Assembly: GCA_965209045.1 (NCBI GenBank)
Contig: CBDBPW010000001.1
Span: 496,001-560,000, forward strand
From: JAJEFO01 sp965209045
Lineage (GTDB): Bacteria > Pseudomonadota > Alphaproteobacteria > Rhodobacterales > Rhodobacteraceae
Direction: 5' to 3'
DNA: 64,000 nt
Under the pieces are notes generated by a model. It made no database searches. It was not told the origin of the DNA and worked only from the letters and a program-made list of their open reading frames with translations. Below, one piece after another: positions 25,799 to 35,241 of this stretch. Every line of letters begins with the position of its first letter. Position 1 is the first letter of the stretch. A program made the translations under genes and the position numbers.

Positions 25799-27298
25799 GT
25801 GTCTCCGATACTGCGACTAACCGGCATCTCGAAGGCGTTTCCCGGCGTCCAGGCCTTGGACGACGTGTCGTTTGACGTCGTGCCGGGCGAAGTGCATGCC
25901 ATCATGGGCGAGAACGGGGCGGGAAAGTCCACCCTGATGAAGATCGCCGCGGGCGTCTACCCGCCTGACGCCGGCACGATCGAGATCCAGGGCCGCGAAG
26001 TCGCCTTCAAGGGTCCGAAGGACGCGGCAGACCTGGGGCTGCACACCGTCTTTCAGGAACTGACGGTGCTGGAGAACCTGGATGTCGGGCGCAACGTGAT
26101 GATCGGCGACGAGCCCGTGGCCTTTGGCGGCCTCTGGCTTGACCTGCCGGCACTGTACGCAAGGGCGCAGCACGTGCTGGACCGGCTGGACATCGGCCTT
26201 GATTCGCGCACGCCGCTTTCCGGACTTTCGACGGGCGCCCGGCAGATGGTGGAGATCGCCCGCGCCTGCGCGGAAACACCGAAAGTGCTCGTGCTGGACG
26301 AGCCTACCTCGTCCCTGGGACGGCAGGAGGAAGACCTGCTGTTTCAGTTGATCAGGCGGCTCAAGGGCCTGGGAGTCGGCATCGTCTACATCTCTCACCG
26401 CATGTCCGAGATCTTTCGCCTGGCCGACCGGATCACTGTCTTGCGGGATGGCAGGCATGTGGCCACCGGCGCGGCTGCGGACCTTGATCGCGCATCGCTG
26501 ATCCGGGCCATGGTGGGGCGCGACGTGGACGAAACCCGGCACGGTGTCGACGTGGACGGGCTCCCGGTGGCGCTTGCCGCGCGAGGCATCACGTGGCGTG
26601 GCGCGGTAAGGGGTGTCGATCTTGACCTGCATGCGGGCGAAGTCCTGGGGCTCGCCGGCTTGATGGGCGCAGGGCGGACGGAGTTCGCCCGGCTTGTCGC
26701 CGGTGCCGAACGGCCCGACGCCGGCACGTTTCACCTCTTCGGAAAACCCTTCGCTCCGCCCACGGTTGGCGCGGCCGTGCGGGCGGGCGTTGTCTATGTG
26801 CCGGAAGACCGGAAGGGCCAGGGCCTGGTCCTGTCCCTCCCGGTCGGTGACAACATCGCCCTGCCAAGCCTCCGCCGTTTCACGCGCGCGGGCCTGCTGG
26901 CGGTGCCAAGGATCGGCTCGATGACGCGTGACTGGATGCTGCGGATGGGTGTCAAGGCAGCCTCGGACCGGGTGCCGGTCGAGACGCTTTCGGGGGGCAA
27001 CCAGCAGAAGGTCGTGTTGGCAAAATGGCTCTCGGTCGAGCCGAAGGTGATCCTGCTGGACGAGCCGACGCGCGGCGTCGATGTGGGCGCGAAGGCGGAG
27101 ATCCACAAGCTTGTCCGCAAGCTTGCACAGGACGGCGCAGCGGTCCTGGCGATCTCGTCGGAACTGCCCGAGCTGCTCACCGTCAGCGATCGCATTGCCG
27201 TGATGGCGCAAGGCAGGATCGTGGGCGTGGTGCCGGCGACTGAAGCGACCGAAGCGGGCCTTCTTGACCTCGCCCTGGCCGAAGGGCAGGCGGCATGA
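25799..27298 (+). CDS. CUT2 sugar ABC transporter, double ATP-binding protein
   Basis: A 499-aa cytoplasmic ATPase with two ABC domains, like RbsA/XylG. The start is GTG 25799 just after GGAGG. The N-terminal domain has Walker A GENGAGKST, signature LSTGARQMVEIARA and Walker B VLVLDEPTSS. The C-terminal domain has the degenerate Walker A region of this family (GLAGLMGAGRTEFARLVAG), the linker YVPEDRKGQGLVLSL, signature LSGGNQQKVVLAKWL and Walker B VILLDEPTRGVDVG. It energises the two permeases that follow, and its stop overlaps the next start (ATGA), indicating coupled translation. Confidence 0.95.
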   Translation: MSPILRLTGISKAFPGVQALDDVSFDVVPGEVHAIMGENGAGKSTLMKIAAGVYPPDAGTIEIQGREVAFKGPKDAADLGLHTVFQELTVLENLDVGRNVMIGDEPVAFGGLWLDLPALYARAQHVLDRLDIGLDSRTPLSGLSTGARQMVEIARACAETPKVLVLDEPTSSLGRQEEDLLFQLIRRLKGLGVGIVYISHRMSEIFRLADRITVLRDGRHVATGAAADLDRASLIRAMVGRDVDETRHGVDVDGLPVALAARGITWRGAVRGVDLDLHAGEVLGLAGLMGAGRTEFARLVAGAERPDAGTFHLFGKPFAPPTVGAAVRAGVVYVPEDRKGQGLVLSLPVGDNIALPSLRRFTRAGLLAVPRIGSMTRDWMLRMGVKAASDRVPVETLSGGNQQKVVLAKWLSVEPKVILLDEPTRGVDVGAKAEIHKLVRKLAQDGAAVLAISSELPELLTVSDRIAVMAQGRIVGVVPATEATEAGLLDLALAEGQAA

Positions 27299-28245
27299 GC
27301 GTCGCGCGCATTCTGCTCCTGGCCCGCAACATCCTCCCCTATGCCGGATTGATCGCGTTGGTGGTCTACTTCTCGCTGGCAAGCGACTTCTTTCTGAACA
27401 CCCGCAATTTCGAGCGTCTCGTGACGGACAGCGCGACGCTGATCATTGTCGCCACAGGCATGACCCTGGTCATACTTCTCGGCGAGATCGACCTGAGCGT
27501 GGGGGCGGTTGTCGCCCTTTTGTCGGTCGTCCTGGCGCAGATGATGGGTGCCGGGGCAGGCTGGCCGCTGGCGGTGTTCCTGACGCTTGTGCTTGCCGCC
27601 GCGATCGGCTTCCTGAACGGGGCGATCACGGTGATCGGCCGGATCCCGTCCTTCATCGTCACGCTCGGGATGCTTGCGATCGCGACCGGACTGGCCTTCA
27701 TCTTCACCGGCGCCATTTCCGTCGCGATCTATGACGAGGTCTTTCTGGACCTTTTCTATTCCGACACGATCCTTGCCTTGCCGGTGCCCCTTTGGCTTTG
27801 CGGTATCGCCTTTGGCGGTTCGCTGCTTCTCTTGAAGCGAACGCCGTTTGGGCAGGAGCTCTTTGCCATCGGCGCCAATGCGGAGGCAGCGCGGCTGTCC
27901 GGGGTGCCCGTTGCGCGCGACAAGATCATGGTGTTCGTGATCATGGGCCTGCTGGTCGGCATCGGGGCGGTGCTTTCGGCTTCGCGCCTTGGCAGCGGCG
28001 CGCCGGGTTCGGCTCCCTCGCTGACGCTGGATGCCATCGCGGCAGTCATCATCGGCGGAGCAAGCTTGTTCGGTGGCCATGCCTCGGTCCTGCGCACGTT
28101 GCTGGGCGCGCTTTTGATTGCGGTCCTGAACAACGGCATGGTGCTTCTGAACATCAACGTCGACGCACAGTACATCGTGAAAGGCGTCATCATCCTGATT
28201 GCGGTCGTGCTTGAAAGGCTCTCGATCCTGGGCCGCGTCGCATGA
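27295..28245 (+). CDS. CUT2 sugar ABC transporter, permease 1
   Basis: A 316-aa membrane protein of the BPD_transp_2 (RbsC-like) family, with eight or more hydrophobic segments. Conserved stretches are ATGMTLVILLGEIDLSVGAV (the GEIDLSVG motif), IPSFIVTLGMLAIATG, FAIGANAEAARLSGVPV (the EAA-like loop that contacts the ATPase) and AVIIGGASLFGG. It overlaps the ATPase gene and the second permease gene by 4 bp each. Such pairs of permeases replace the usual homodimer in some CUT2 systems. Confidence 0.93.
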   Translation: MSVARILLLARNILPYAGLIALVVYFSLASDFFLNTRNFERLVTDSATLIIVATGMTLVILLGEIDLSVGAVVALLSVVLAQMMGAGAGWPLAVFLTLVLAAAIGFLNGAITVIGRIPSFIVTLGMLAIATGLAFIFTGAISVAIYDEVFLDLFYSDTILALPVPLWLCGIAFGGSLLLLKRTPFGQELFAIGANAEAARLSGVPVARDKIMVFVIMGLLVGIGAVLSASRLGSGAPGSAPSLTLDAIAAVIIGGASLFGGHASVLRTLLGALLIAVLNNGMVLLNINVDAQYIVKGVIILIAVVLERLSILGRVA

Positions 28246-29177
28246 CACGCGAACGCCTGGCAACTTCGGGAATCTACATCGCCTTCGCGGTCGTGGTGAT
28301 CGCCTTGATGATCCTCAGCCCCGCGTTCCGCGATCCGGCGAACCTGGTCAACATCGGTCGGCAGACGGCCATCCTCGGCATTGCGGCCTTCGCCATGACA
28401 TACGTGATCCTCCTGGGCGAGATCGACCTGAGCGTCGGTGCCGTCGCTTCGGCTGCAGGAGTGGTCACGGCCATGGCCCTGGGGGCCGGATTCGGGCCGC
28501 TTGCCGTTCCCGTCGGCTTTGCCGTTGGCGCGGGCTTCGGGCTGATGAACGGGCTATTGACCGTCTATGCCGCCGTGCCGTCCTTCATCGCAACCCTGGT
28601 GACCTTCTTCATCGCGCAGGGGATGGCGCTGACCCTGACAACCGGCCAGACGATCCTCTTTTCGGCCGACTGGTTCCGGCTGACCTTCGCCACGGGTGGC
28701 ACTGGCGGCTTGCGAACCGCGTTCCTTTGGATGCTGCTGTGTTTCTTCCTGCTCTGGTGGCTCCTGGTGCGCACCCGATTCGGCGCCAATGTGCCGGCCA
28801 TCGGCGGCGGTCAGGACCACGCGCGCACGTTGGGGTTGCCCGTAGATCGGATGAAGATCCGGGTCTTCACCATGGCAGGCGGGTTGATGGGGCTTGCGGG
28901 CATGATCCTGATCGCGCGGATCGGCAATGCGCGTAGCGACGGTGCCGTAGGGCTTGAGTTCGACGCCATCGCGGCGGTGGTCCTGGGCGGCACTCGGCTG
29001 GGCGGCGGCTATGGATCCTTGTTGCGCACGTTGGTCGGCGTCCTTCTGATCGGAGTCCTGAACAACGGGCTGGCCATCCTGAACGTGGACTTCAACAGCC
29101 AGCAGGTCGTCAAGGGCGTGCTGGTCATTGCCGTCGTTCTGGTCGACCGTTGGACGCGCGGAGGAAAGGAGGCCTGA
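28242..29177 (+). CDS. CUT2 sugar ABC transporter, permease 2
   Basis: A 311-aa RbsC-like membrane protein and paralogue of the preceding gene: MTYVILLGEIDLSVGAVASA, VPSFIATLVTFFIAQG, VPAIGGGQDHARTLGLPVDR and AVVLGGTRLGGGYGS. The EAA-like loop has QDHARTLG where permease 1 has NAEAARLSG, consistent with a heterodimer contacting the two halves of the double ATPase. ATGA overlap with the upstream gene; the lactonase starts 1 bp after its stop. Confidence 0.93.
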   Translation: MTRERLATSGIYIAFAVVVIALMILSPAFRDPANLVNIGRQTAILGIAAFAMTYVILLGEIDLSVGAVASAAGVVTAMALGAGFGPLAVPVGFAVGAGFGLMNGLLTVYAAVPSFIATLVTFFIAQGMALTLTTGQTILFSADWFRLTFATGGTGGLRTAFLWMLLCFFLLWWLLVRTRFGANVPAIGGGQDHARTLGLPVDRMKIRVFTMAGGLMGLAGMILIARIGNARSDGAVGLEFDAIAAVVLGGTRLGGGYGSLLRTLVGVLLIGVLNNGLAILNVDFNSQQVVKGVLVIAVVLVDRWTRGGKEA

Positions 29178-29178
29178 C

Positions 29179-30051
29179 ATGTCCGGACTGATCGAGGGGC
29201 GGATGGAGCGGCTCGCCACCGGATTGAACTTCACCGAGGGACCTGCCTGGCTTGCCGACCATGACATGCTGCTGTTCACCGACATTCCGGCCAATGCCAT
29301 CCTTGCCTGGCGCGACGGGGCACTGGCGACATGGGTCGAAAACGCGCATTTCGCCATAGGTCTTGCGCTGGCGCGCGACGGGCGCGTGCTGGCCTGCGAA
29401 CACGCGACCCGCACGCTCGCCGCCATCGAGGTTCGGGACGACGGCAGCGCCGGCGAGCGCGAGGTGCTGGCAAGGAGCTACCGGGGTCGGGTCCTGAATT
29501 CGACCAACGACGTGATCGCGGCCTCGGATGGCACCGTGCTGTTCACGGACCCGCCCTTCGGCGTCCGCGCACTGGAAGGCGCGCTTCATGGATATCAGCA
29601 GGCCAGCGAGCTGGATGCCTGCCACGTCTTTCGCGTGACCTCGGATGCGGGCGCGCCGGTGTCGCTGACCGCCGATGTCTATCGTCCGAACGGACTTTGC
29701 CTTTCTCCCGACGAGAAGACACTCTACGTCAGCGACAGTTCCGAGACCCGCCGCAAGGTTGTCGCCTTCGACGTGGGTCCGGACTGGAGCTTGTCGCGAC
29801 AGCGCGACATCGCGGTGATGCCGGTCGGCGTGCCGGACGGGATGCGCGTCGATGTCGACGGCAACCTTTGGGTGGCAGGCGGCGACGGCGTCCATGTCTA
29901 CGATGCATCGGGCACCCGGATCGGGCATGCTCCGGTGCCCGAGATGGTGACGAACATCGAGTTCGGCGGCACGGGCCTGTGCGAGCTGTTCATCACGGCC
30001 ACCACGTCGCTCTATCGGGTCCGCACGGGGCGACCGGGCGGACGCGCATAG
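29179..30051 (+). CDS. SMP-30/gluconolactonase-type lactonase
   Basis: A 290-aa six-bladed beta-propeller hydrolase. Expected metal ligands are visible: Glu20 in NFTEGPAW, Asn171 in YRPNGLCLSPD, and Asp220 in VPDGMRVDVDGNLWVAG. NSTNDVIAASDGTVLFTDPP supplies Asn110 near the active site. These enzymes open sugar lactones to aldonic acids. It is the last gene of the sugar ABC operon (AAAGGAGG before the ATG inside the permease gene). With the SDR encoded at 32,542-33,297 it suggests a non-phosphorylating oxidation of the imported sugar. No signal peptide, so cytoplasmic. Confidence 0.9.
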   Translation: MSGLIEGRMERLATGLNFTEGPAWLADHDMLLFTDIPANAILAWRDGALATWVENAHFAIGLALARDGRVLACEHATRTLAAIEVRDDGSAGEREVLARSYRGRVLNSTNDVIAASDGTVLFTDPPFGVRALEGALHGYQQASELDACHVFRVTSDAGAPVSLTADVYRPNGLCLSPDEKTLYVSDSSETRRKVVAFDVGPDWSLSRQRDIAVMPVGVPDGMRVDVDGNLWVAGGDGVHVYDASGTRIGHAPVPEMVTNIEFGGTGLCELFITATTSLYRVRTGRPGGRA

Positions 30052-30429
30052 TTGCGAGGGCCTTGCGCAAAGCCGGGACACGCCGGATGCACCTGTCCAG
30101 GCACGCCGCGGTCCGGCGGCCGCCCGGCGCCGAAGCTTGCCGTCACCTCGCGGTGACTGCGGCCTTGCATGTGACGGCCGGCGTGCCGCGCAGGTTGTCG
30201 GCAAGGGATCCGGCCTCCGTTCAAGCGAAACCCGCTGAAGAGACCGCACGTGCTTCAGAGAAGGGTCCCATGTCACCGAACCTGCCTGCGTCGCCGGCCA
30301 GGGGCGGGAAGCCGTAGGTGCCCAGGACGCCGATCCCGTCCCGTTCGGACCAGAGCGCGAGTACGACGTCCCCGGCTCAGGCCGGGGGCGCAGGCAGTCC
30401 CGCGCAAGGCACGGATGGAAGCGACACCG
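30052..30429. other. intergenic between convergent operons
   Basis: The rightward ABC-lactonase operon and the leftward GH31 operon end facing each other across this stretch. No gene and no strong U-tailed hairpin were seen. Confidence 0.4.
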
Positions 30430-32538
30430 TCAATTGAACTTCCTTGATTGGCGCCGGCTCGCGTTCAGGGCGCCAAAGGCCGCCTCAATGTCATCCAGGC
30501 GATCTTCGCGTGCAAAGACGGGGCATTCCCCGAGGGGACAGGCGACTTCGGCGGTCGAGCCGCCTTCGAAGACGTCGCCACGCCAGACGTGATGCCAGCG
30601 TGGCCCTTCCGGCAAGGCGACGGACAGGCATGTCGCGCCCGGTTCCAGAACGGGGGCCACCAGGAGCGCCGATCCCAGCATGTACGCCCTCCCCTCGCCG
30701 AAGAGCGCGGGTTGATCCGGGAAGTGATAGAACAGCGGCGCCATCACCGGATCGCCCGTTTCGGCATGGTGGGCGAAGGCTCTCTCCAGATAGGGCCGAA
30801 GCGCCTCGCGTACCGACAGGAGCCGGGTCAGGACCTCCTCCACCTCTTGCCCAAACGACCAGACCTCGTTCGGGCCGCCGGAACTGGTGAAGAGGTTGAA
30901 CGTGTCCTGGCCGTACGTGACCTTCGCGCCCGGGTCCGGTGGCGGGACGCCCTCCGGCACCCGGAAACCATGCAGTCGGCAGATCGGAGAGAACACACCG
31001 AACTCGAACCACCGGATCAAGAGCTCGCGGAATTCCTCGCTGCCGCCATGGCCGTCATAGAAACCGCCAATGTCGGTGGTCCACCAGCCCATGCCGGAAA
31101 GCCCGGCATGCAACCCGGCGGGGATCTGCGCCCGGAACCAGTCCCAGTCGGACCAGACATCGCCCGACCAGAGGATGACCCCGTGACGCTGCGATCCTGC
31201 CCAGGCCGAGCGGCAGAGCAGAACGCCGTCGCGACCCTCGGCGCGCAGTCCGGCGCGATAGCGCTCCTCGTGCAGGACCGGATAGGCGCACAGCATTTCC
31301 GCGCCGTTGCCAAGCGCGGTTCGCACGTTCTCGGGATGCGCCGGACGCATCTCGGGCTCGCACGCGTCCAGCCAGAAGTTGTCGAACCCGAGATCGACGT
31401 AGTTCTTCTTGACGATGTCCCAGTGCCGGTCGCGGGCGTCCGGGTTGAATGCGTCGTAGTAGGTGAAGAAGCCGGCCCCGAACGGATCCTTGTCGGGGAA
31501 GGGAATGACCGCCGGCACGCCACGCTCGGTTGTCAGAAGATGACCGGCGTCGACCATGTCACGGTAGTTTTCGGACGAGGCTGACATCGTTGGCCAGACC
31601 GACACCATGGTTTCGATGCCCATCTCGCGCAACTCGCGGACCAGGCCGGCAGGGTCGGGCCACTCCTCCGGGTGGAACTTCCAGTCGCCTTGCCGCGTCC
31701 AGTGAAAGAAGTCGATCACGATGCAGGACAGCGGAAGGCCGCGGCGCCTGTATTCGCGCGCGACGCTCAAGACCTCTTCCTGCGTGCGATAGCGCAGCTT
31801 GCACTGCCAGAATCCCAAGGCCCAGGCCGGGATTTCGGGCGACTTGCCCGTGGCCGCTGCATAGGCGCGCAGGATGTCGGCGGGCGTGTCCCCGGCAACG
31901 ATCCAGTAGTCCAGGCCTCCGGTCGCATCCGCGGTCCAGCGCGTGATGTTGCTGGCGAACTCGGCTCGTCCCGTCGCGGGGTTGTTCCAGAGGAAGCCAT
32001 ACCCGCGAGAGGACAGCACGAAGGGAATGACCGCATGCGCGTTCTGTTGCAGCAGCGTCGTGGAAACCCCCTTGAGGTCCATCTGGCCGTGCTGCGGCTG
32101 GCCAAGCCCGTAGAGATGTTCGCCTTCATAGGCCCTGAACTGCTGTTCCAGCCGCCAGGACGCAGACGCGATGCCCTTGAAGCTCCTCGTCTTCGGCCCG
32201 GCAAAGTGAGAACGTGTCTCGGCCAGCAGCTCGGCACCGGTGTCTGCCCGAAAATGCCGGATCACCACTTCGCGACGGACGTCGGCGCCGTAGCGATCGA
32301 CAACGGTCAGTTCCGTGCGGATGCGCCCGTTGGCCAGGCTGGCCGAATTCTCGTCAATCAAGACAAGGGGTGCGGCATCGGAAGCGGGCAGGAGCGCGTC
32401 GACAAAGGGCTCGACCACTTGGCGTCCAGGTCGCGCGCGGACCCGGTTGGCATCCGGCCCCCAGGCCTCGACCCGGATCGTTTCGCCTCCGAAGCGGCAG
32501 AGAAGCGCGTCACCGTCCCTCGTGAATGCCTTTGCCAT
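30430..32538 (-). CDS. GH31 alpha-glycosidase
   Basis: A 702-aa cytoplasmic glycoside hydrolase of family 31, close to the usual length. The N-terminal beta-sandwich region (GEHLYGLGQPQHGQMDLKG) precedes a TIM barrel with IVIDFFHWTRQGDWKF. The nucleophile motif is FWLDACEPE (Asp391) and the acid/base is in LWSGDVWSDW (Asp460). The DxxEPE form of the nucleophile motif occurs in several alpha-xylosidase and alpha-glucosidase subgroups, so the sugar is not fixed. No signal peptide, so it acts on glycosides after import. It is last of three leftward genes (EthD-like, SDR, GH31), 3 bp after the SDR gene. Confidence 0.92.
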   Translation of the reverse strand: MAKAFTRDGDALLCRFGGETIRVEAWGPDANRVRARPGRQVVEPFVDALLPASDAAPLVLIDENSASLANGRIRTELTVVDRYGADVRREVVIRHFRADTGAELLAETRSHFAGPKTRSFKGIASASWRLEQQFRAYEGEHLYGLGQPQHGQMDLKGVSTTLLQQNAHAVIPFVLSSRGYGFLWNNPATGRAEFASNITRWTADATGGLDYWIVAGDTPADILRAYAAATGKSPEIPAWALGFWQCKLRYRTQEEVLSVAREYRRRGLPLSCIVIDFFHWTRQGDWKFHPEEWPDPAGLVRELREMGIETMVSVWPTMSASSENYRDMVDAGHLLTTERGVPAVIPFPDKDPFGAGFFTYYDAFNPDARDRHWDIVKKNYVDLGFDNFWLDACEPEMRPAHPENVRTALGNGAEMLCAYPVLHEERYRAGLRAEGRDGVLLCRSAWAGSQRHGVILWSGDVWSDWDWFRAQIPAGLHAGLSGMGWWTTDIGGFYDGHGGSEEFRELLIRWFEFGVFSPICRLHGFRVPEGVPPPDPGAKVTYGQDTFNLFTSSGGPNEVWSFGQEVEEVLTRLLSVREALRPYLERAFAHHAETGDPVMAPLFYHFPDQPALFGEGRAYMLGSALLVAPVLEPGATCLSVALPEGPRWHHVWRGDVFEGGSTAEVACPLGECPVFAREDRLDDIEAAFGALNASRRQSRKFN

Positions 32539-32541
32539 GGC

Positions 32542-33297
32542 CTATCCGATCGCCAGGTAGGCACCGTCGAGAATGACCGCAGTGCCCGACATGTAGTCCG
32601 CCTCGTCCGAGGCAATGAAGGCGGCCAGCGATGCCACTTCGCGAGGATCGGCGCCGCGCCCTGCGGGAATGCCGGCCAGGACCTCTCCCATCACGTCGTC
32701 GGGTATCCCCTCGACGGCGCGGGTCAGGACCAGTCCCGGCGCGATGGCGACAGCGCGGATGTCGGGTGCGTGGTCAATGGCCAGCGAGCGCGTCATCGCC
32801 AGCACTGCGCCCTTCGTTGCCTGATAGGCCGAAAACCCCCTCTCGCCGACGTAGCTTTGGACGCTGGCGGTATTGACGATCACGCCCTTTCCGCCTTGCG
32901 CCCGCATCTGCTCGACCGCCACCTTGGCGCCCATCCAGTAGCCCCGGATGCCGACACCGGTGATCGCGTTGAACTCTTCCAGCGTCTGCTCGTGAATCGG
33001 CTTGAAGACGGCCCCAAAGGCGTTGTTGTGCCAAATGTCGATTCGATCGAGGCGGTCGACGGTGACCTTGGCCAGGGCGCGAACCTGGTCGGGATCCGAC
33101 ATGTCGGTCAGCTGGAAGGCCGCCCCCATGGCCTTGGCGACATCGGCCCCATCGGGATTGATGTCTGCGATCATCACCCTTGCGCCTTCCTCTGCAAAGC
33201 GCTCCGCGCAGGCGCGACCGATGCCCTCTGCCCCGCCTGTCACCACGTAGACCCGGTCGGCATGACGGCCGGGCACCGGGAAGTACCTTGCGCTCAT
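32542..33297 (-). CDS. short-chain dehydrogenase/reductase
   Basis: A 251-aa classical SDR: cofactor motif VVTGGAEGIGRACAERFAEE, IADINPDG after beta-2 (Asp favours NAD), IDIWHNNAFG in place of the usual NNAG, active-site Ser in VNTASVQSYVG and the YxxxK of SAYQATKGAVLAM. It probably oxidises the imported or released sugar to the lactone, the step before the SMP-30 protein; this is inferred from the neighbourhood. It overlaps the EthD-like gene by 4 bp and is followed 3 bp later by the GH31 gene. Confidence 0.9.
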   Translation of the reverse strand: MSARYFPVPGRHADRVYVVTGGAEGIGRACAERFAEEGARVMIADINPDGADVAKAMGAAFQLTDMSDPDQVRALAKVTVDRLDRIDIWHNNAFGAVFKPIHEQTLEEFNAITGVGIRGYWMGAKVAVEQMRAQGGKGVIVNTASVQSYVGERGFSAYQATKGAVLAMTRSLAIDHAPDIRAVAIAPGLVLTRAVEGIPDDVMGEVLAGIPAGRGADPREVASLAAFIASDEADYMSGTAVILDGAYLAIG

Positions 33298-33623
33298 CCC
33301 TCCGTCCCCCCGATCACCACGGTTTCCTCCGTGACGAGAAAGACGATGTCGTTCGTGAAATGCGCCGTGTCGTCTCCCGCAACCACGCCTTCGGGCGAGG
33401 CCAGCCCGGCCTCCATCGCCGCGCGGTCGTCGAACCAGATCTCGGCCGAGCCGTCGTACGGCGCTTCGGGCAGGTCCCCTGCAGCACCTGCGACGTTTAT
33501 CCGATACCCCCGCATCCCTGGAATCTTCGCGGCCAGGGGTGCGTGGGTGCCGGTCCAGTAGTCACGAAACGCCGCATCCGACATCCCCGGCTTTCTTGTC
33601 ACCAATGCCACGAGCTTGATCAT
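33294..33623 (-). CDS. EthD-domain protein
   Basis: A 109-aa protein; ATG 33623 has GGAGGGGG before it. The fold is the dimeric ferredoxin-like EthD domain: MIKLVALVTRKPGMSDAAFR, DYWTGTHAPLAAKIPGMRGY, AEIWFDDRAAMEAGLASPEG and a FTNDIVFLVTEE end. EthD-like proteins act as small accessory or isomerase-type enzymes in catabolic operons; the reaction here is unknown. It is first of the leftward operon, translationally coupled to the SDR gene. The promoter lies between it and the divergent LacI-type gene. Confidence 0.85.
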   Translation of the reverse strand: MIKLVALVTRKPGMSDAAFRDYWTGTHAPLAAKIPGMRGYRINVAGAAGDLPEAPYDGSAEIWFDDRAAMEAGLASPEGVVAGDDTAHFTNDIVFLVTEETVVIGGTEG

Positions 33624-33678
33624 CGGACGGAGCCCCCTCCCAAGGGAGGAAGACACCGATTCCCGACGTCAGGTCAAT

Positions 33679-33690
33679 ACAATCGTTTGG
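33679..33690. promoter_or_regulatory. LacI-type operator in the divergent promoter region
   Basis: ACAATCGTTTGG agrees with the palindrome at 24,630 at 10 of 12 positions and keeps the central CG. It lies between the leftward EthD-SDR-GH31 operon and the rightward lacI-type gene, so one bound repressor could control both. Confidence 0.5.
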
Positions 33691-33733
33691 CTTGGGCGAA
33701 TTCGACCGCTATGCTCTCCGGTGAAACGAGGGA

Positions 33734-34762
33734 ATGGCAAAGGAAGCCATGTACAAGAGGGTCGGGCTGAAGGAGATAGCTCAGGAAGTCGGGGTGGACG
33801 TCTCCACGGTTTCGCGCGCGCTCCGCGACGATCCTCGCGTCAAGACCGAGACGACCCAGGTCGTACGTCGCAAGGCACATGAACTTGGCTATCGCCCGAA
33901 CCGGTTGGCGCGTGCTCTCCGTGGCGGCAAGACGGATCGGGTCGCCGTGCTTCTTTCACCACCCCAAGTGCGTTTCGCAAGCCCGATCTTCCTTGAACTC
34001 CTGGCGACGCTTGACCAGCTCTTGCGCGCCCGGAGCATGACGCTGGCCGTCTTCGCCGCGCATCGCCGAGACGAAGAACGCGACATCGTGCGGAGCATTG
34101 TCGAAGACCGTCTGGCCGACGCAGTGGTGATCGGACGCACGCAAGAGCGCGACGCCCGTGTTCGCTATCTGCTGGAGGCCGGATTTCCCTTTGTCACCTT
34201 CGGGCGCACAGACTGGCCGGACCGACATCCTTGGGTCGACATTGACTATGCCAAGGCGGGACGGTTGGCCATCGAGGCGCTGATGCGAGGCAAGCCGGCA
34301 CGAATCAGCATTCTCGCCGCCCCAAGGGGCCTGCGCTTCGCCGACGGCTATGTTGCCGGTGCCCGCGCTGCGGCGTCGGAACTGGGCGCGCCCGATCCGG
34401 ACGCCTGGCGGATCGAAATGACCGAGGCCGCCGGCGAAGAACTCGCACCCGGGCTCTTCAGGGACGGTCCCCGCCATGCCATTGCCTGCATTCAGGATTC
34501 GCTGGCATTCGGCCTTTACCGTGCTGCCGCGCGCGAGGGACGGGTGATTGGGCACGACATTTCCGTCTTTGGCGGTCAGAACTTTCCCGGATCCGAACAT
34601 ACCGCGCCGCCGCTGTCCACTTTCTCCACCGAAGACCGAACCGTGGCCGAGAGGCTGTCTGAAGTCGTGATTGCACGCCTTGGCCAGACGTCAGATGGTC
34701 CGTTCGAGAACGAAGTGCTTCATCCCGCGCCGCTCCTCCGAAAGTCACATCTCCTGAACTAG
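33734..34762 (+). CDS. LacI-family transcriptional regulator
   Basis: A 342-aa regulator. The N-terminal helix-turn-helix (GLKEIAQEVGVDVSTVSRAL), hinge helix (LGYRPNRLARALRGGK) and periplasmic-binding-like effector domain (VAVLLSPPQVRFASPIFLEL, AVVIGRTQERD, VDIDYAKAGRLAIEALM, ISVFGGQNFPGSEHTAPPLS) are all present. ATG 33734 (after GAGGGA) and ATG 33749 (after AAAGGAA) are both possible starts. It probably represses the importer operon and the GH31 operon through the two sites noted, released by the transported sugar. Nothing follows it in the same transcript. Confidence 0.9.
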   Translation: MAKEAMYKRVGLKEIAQEVGVDVSTVSRALRDDPRVKTETTQVVRRKAHELGYRPNRLARALRGGKTDRVAVLLSPPQVRFASPIFLELLATLDQLLRARSMTLAVFAAHRRDEERDIVRSIVEDRLADAVVIGRTQERDARVRYLLEAGFPFVTFGRTDWPDRHPWVDIDYAKAGRLAIEALMRGKPARISILAAPRGLRFADGYVAGARAAASELGAPDPDAWRIEMTEAAGEELAPGLFRDGPRHAIACIQDSLAFGLYRAAAREGRVIGHDISVFGGQNFPGSEHTAPPLSTFSTEDRTVAERLSEVVIARLGQTSDGPFENEVLHPAPLLRKSHLLN

Positions 34763-35241
34763 CGGTCAGCCTGCCGAAGGCGCGTTTGCAGGGTCTTCTC
34801 CCGCGCCATTGCGCAAGAGGGCCGGCAACTGACCTGCCGGCGTCGGTTCGGTCGACATCACTCTCGGATCCCCTGCGCGCATCAAAAGAGCGGCTCGGAA
34901 AGGCGGACGGATTCGCCCCGGCGGGACATGCCCCGAGAACCCGACGTGCGGACAATGTACTGATGCTGCGAGTCATTTCGAGCGCTTGAGGCACGCGGAA
35001 CGGCCCGTCCTGGATCAAGACGTGTCTCATGCGCATCGGAATTCGGCTCCATTCAGGATCTGGTCGACTTGCAGTCTTGCCCTTCGGAACTTGACGCCGG
35101 CTCCGGTGGTGCCTGGCGCAGGATCCAGATCAGGCTTCTGAAGAAGTGACTGCGCAATCCGGCAGGTCGGCAGGAATTGACGCGGATCGACGGGCACGAA
35201 CCTGGGCAGCCCTTGTCAGGTCCAAACCCGAAATTCCTTCA
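34763..35241. other. intergenic between the sugar and amide loci
   Basis: No gene recognised. A perfect 7-bp hairpin (GCCGGCA and TGCCGGC) about 55 bp after the lacI-type gene could terminate it, but it lacks a U-tract. Confidence 0.4.

Noticed and set aside
26794..28263. 489-codon minus-strand frame across the ATPase and permease genes
   Set aside because: It spans two well-supported genes on the opposite strand and is full of Gln/Asp/Arg/His without motifs.
25799..29177. Assignment of the ABC system to ribose or xylose (rbs/xyl symbols)
   Set aside because: The family is clear but no residue pattern visible here fixes the sugar, so no gene symbols were given.
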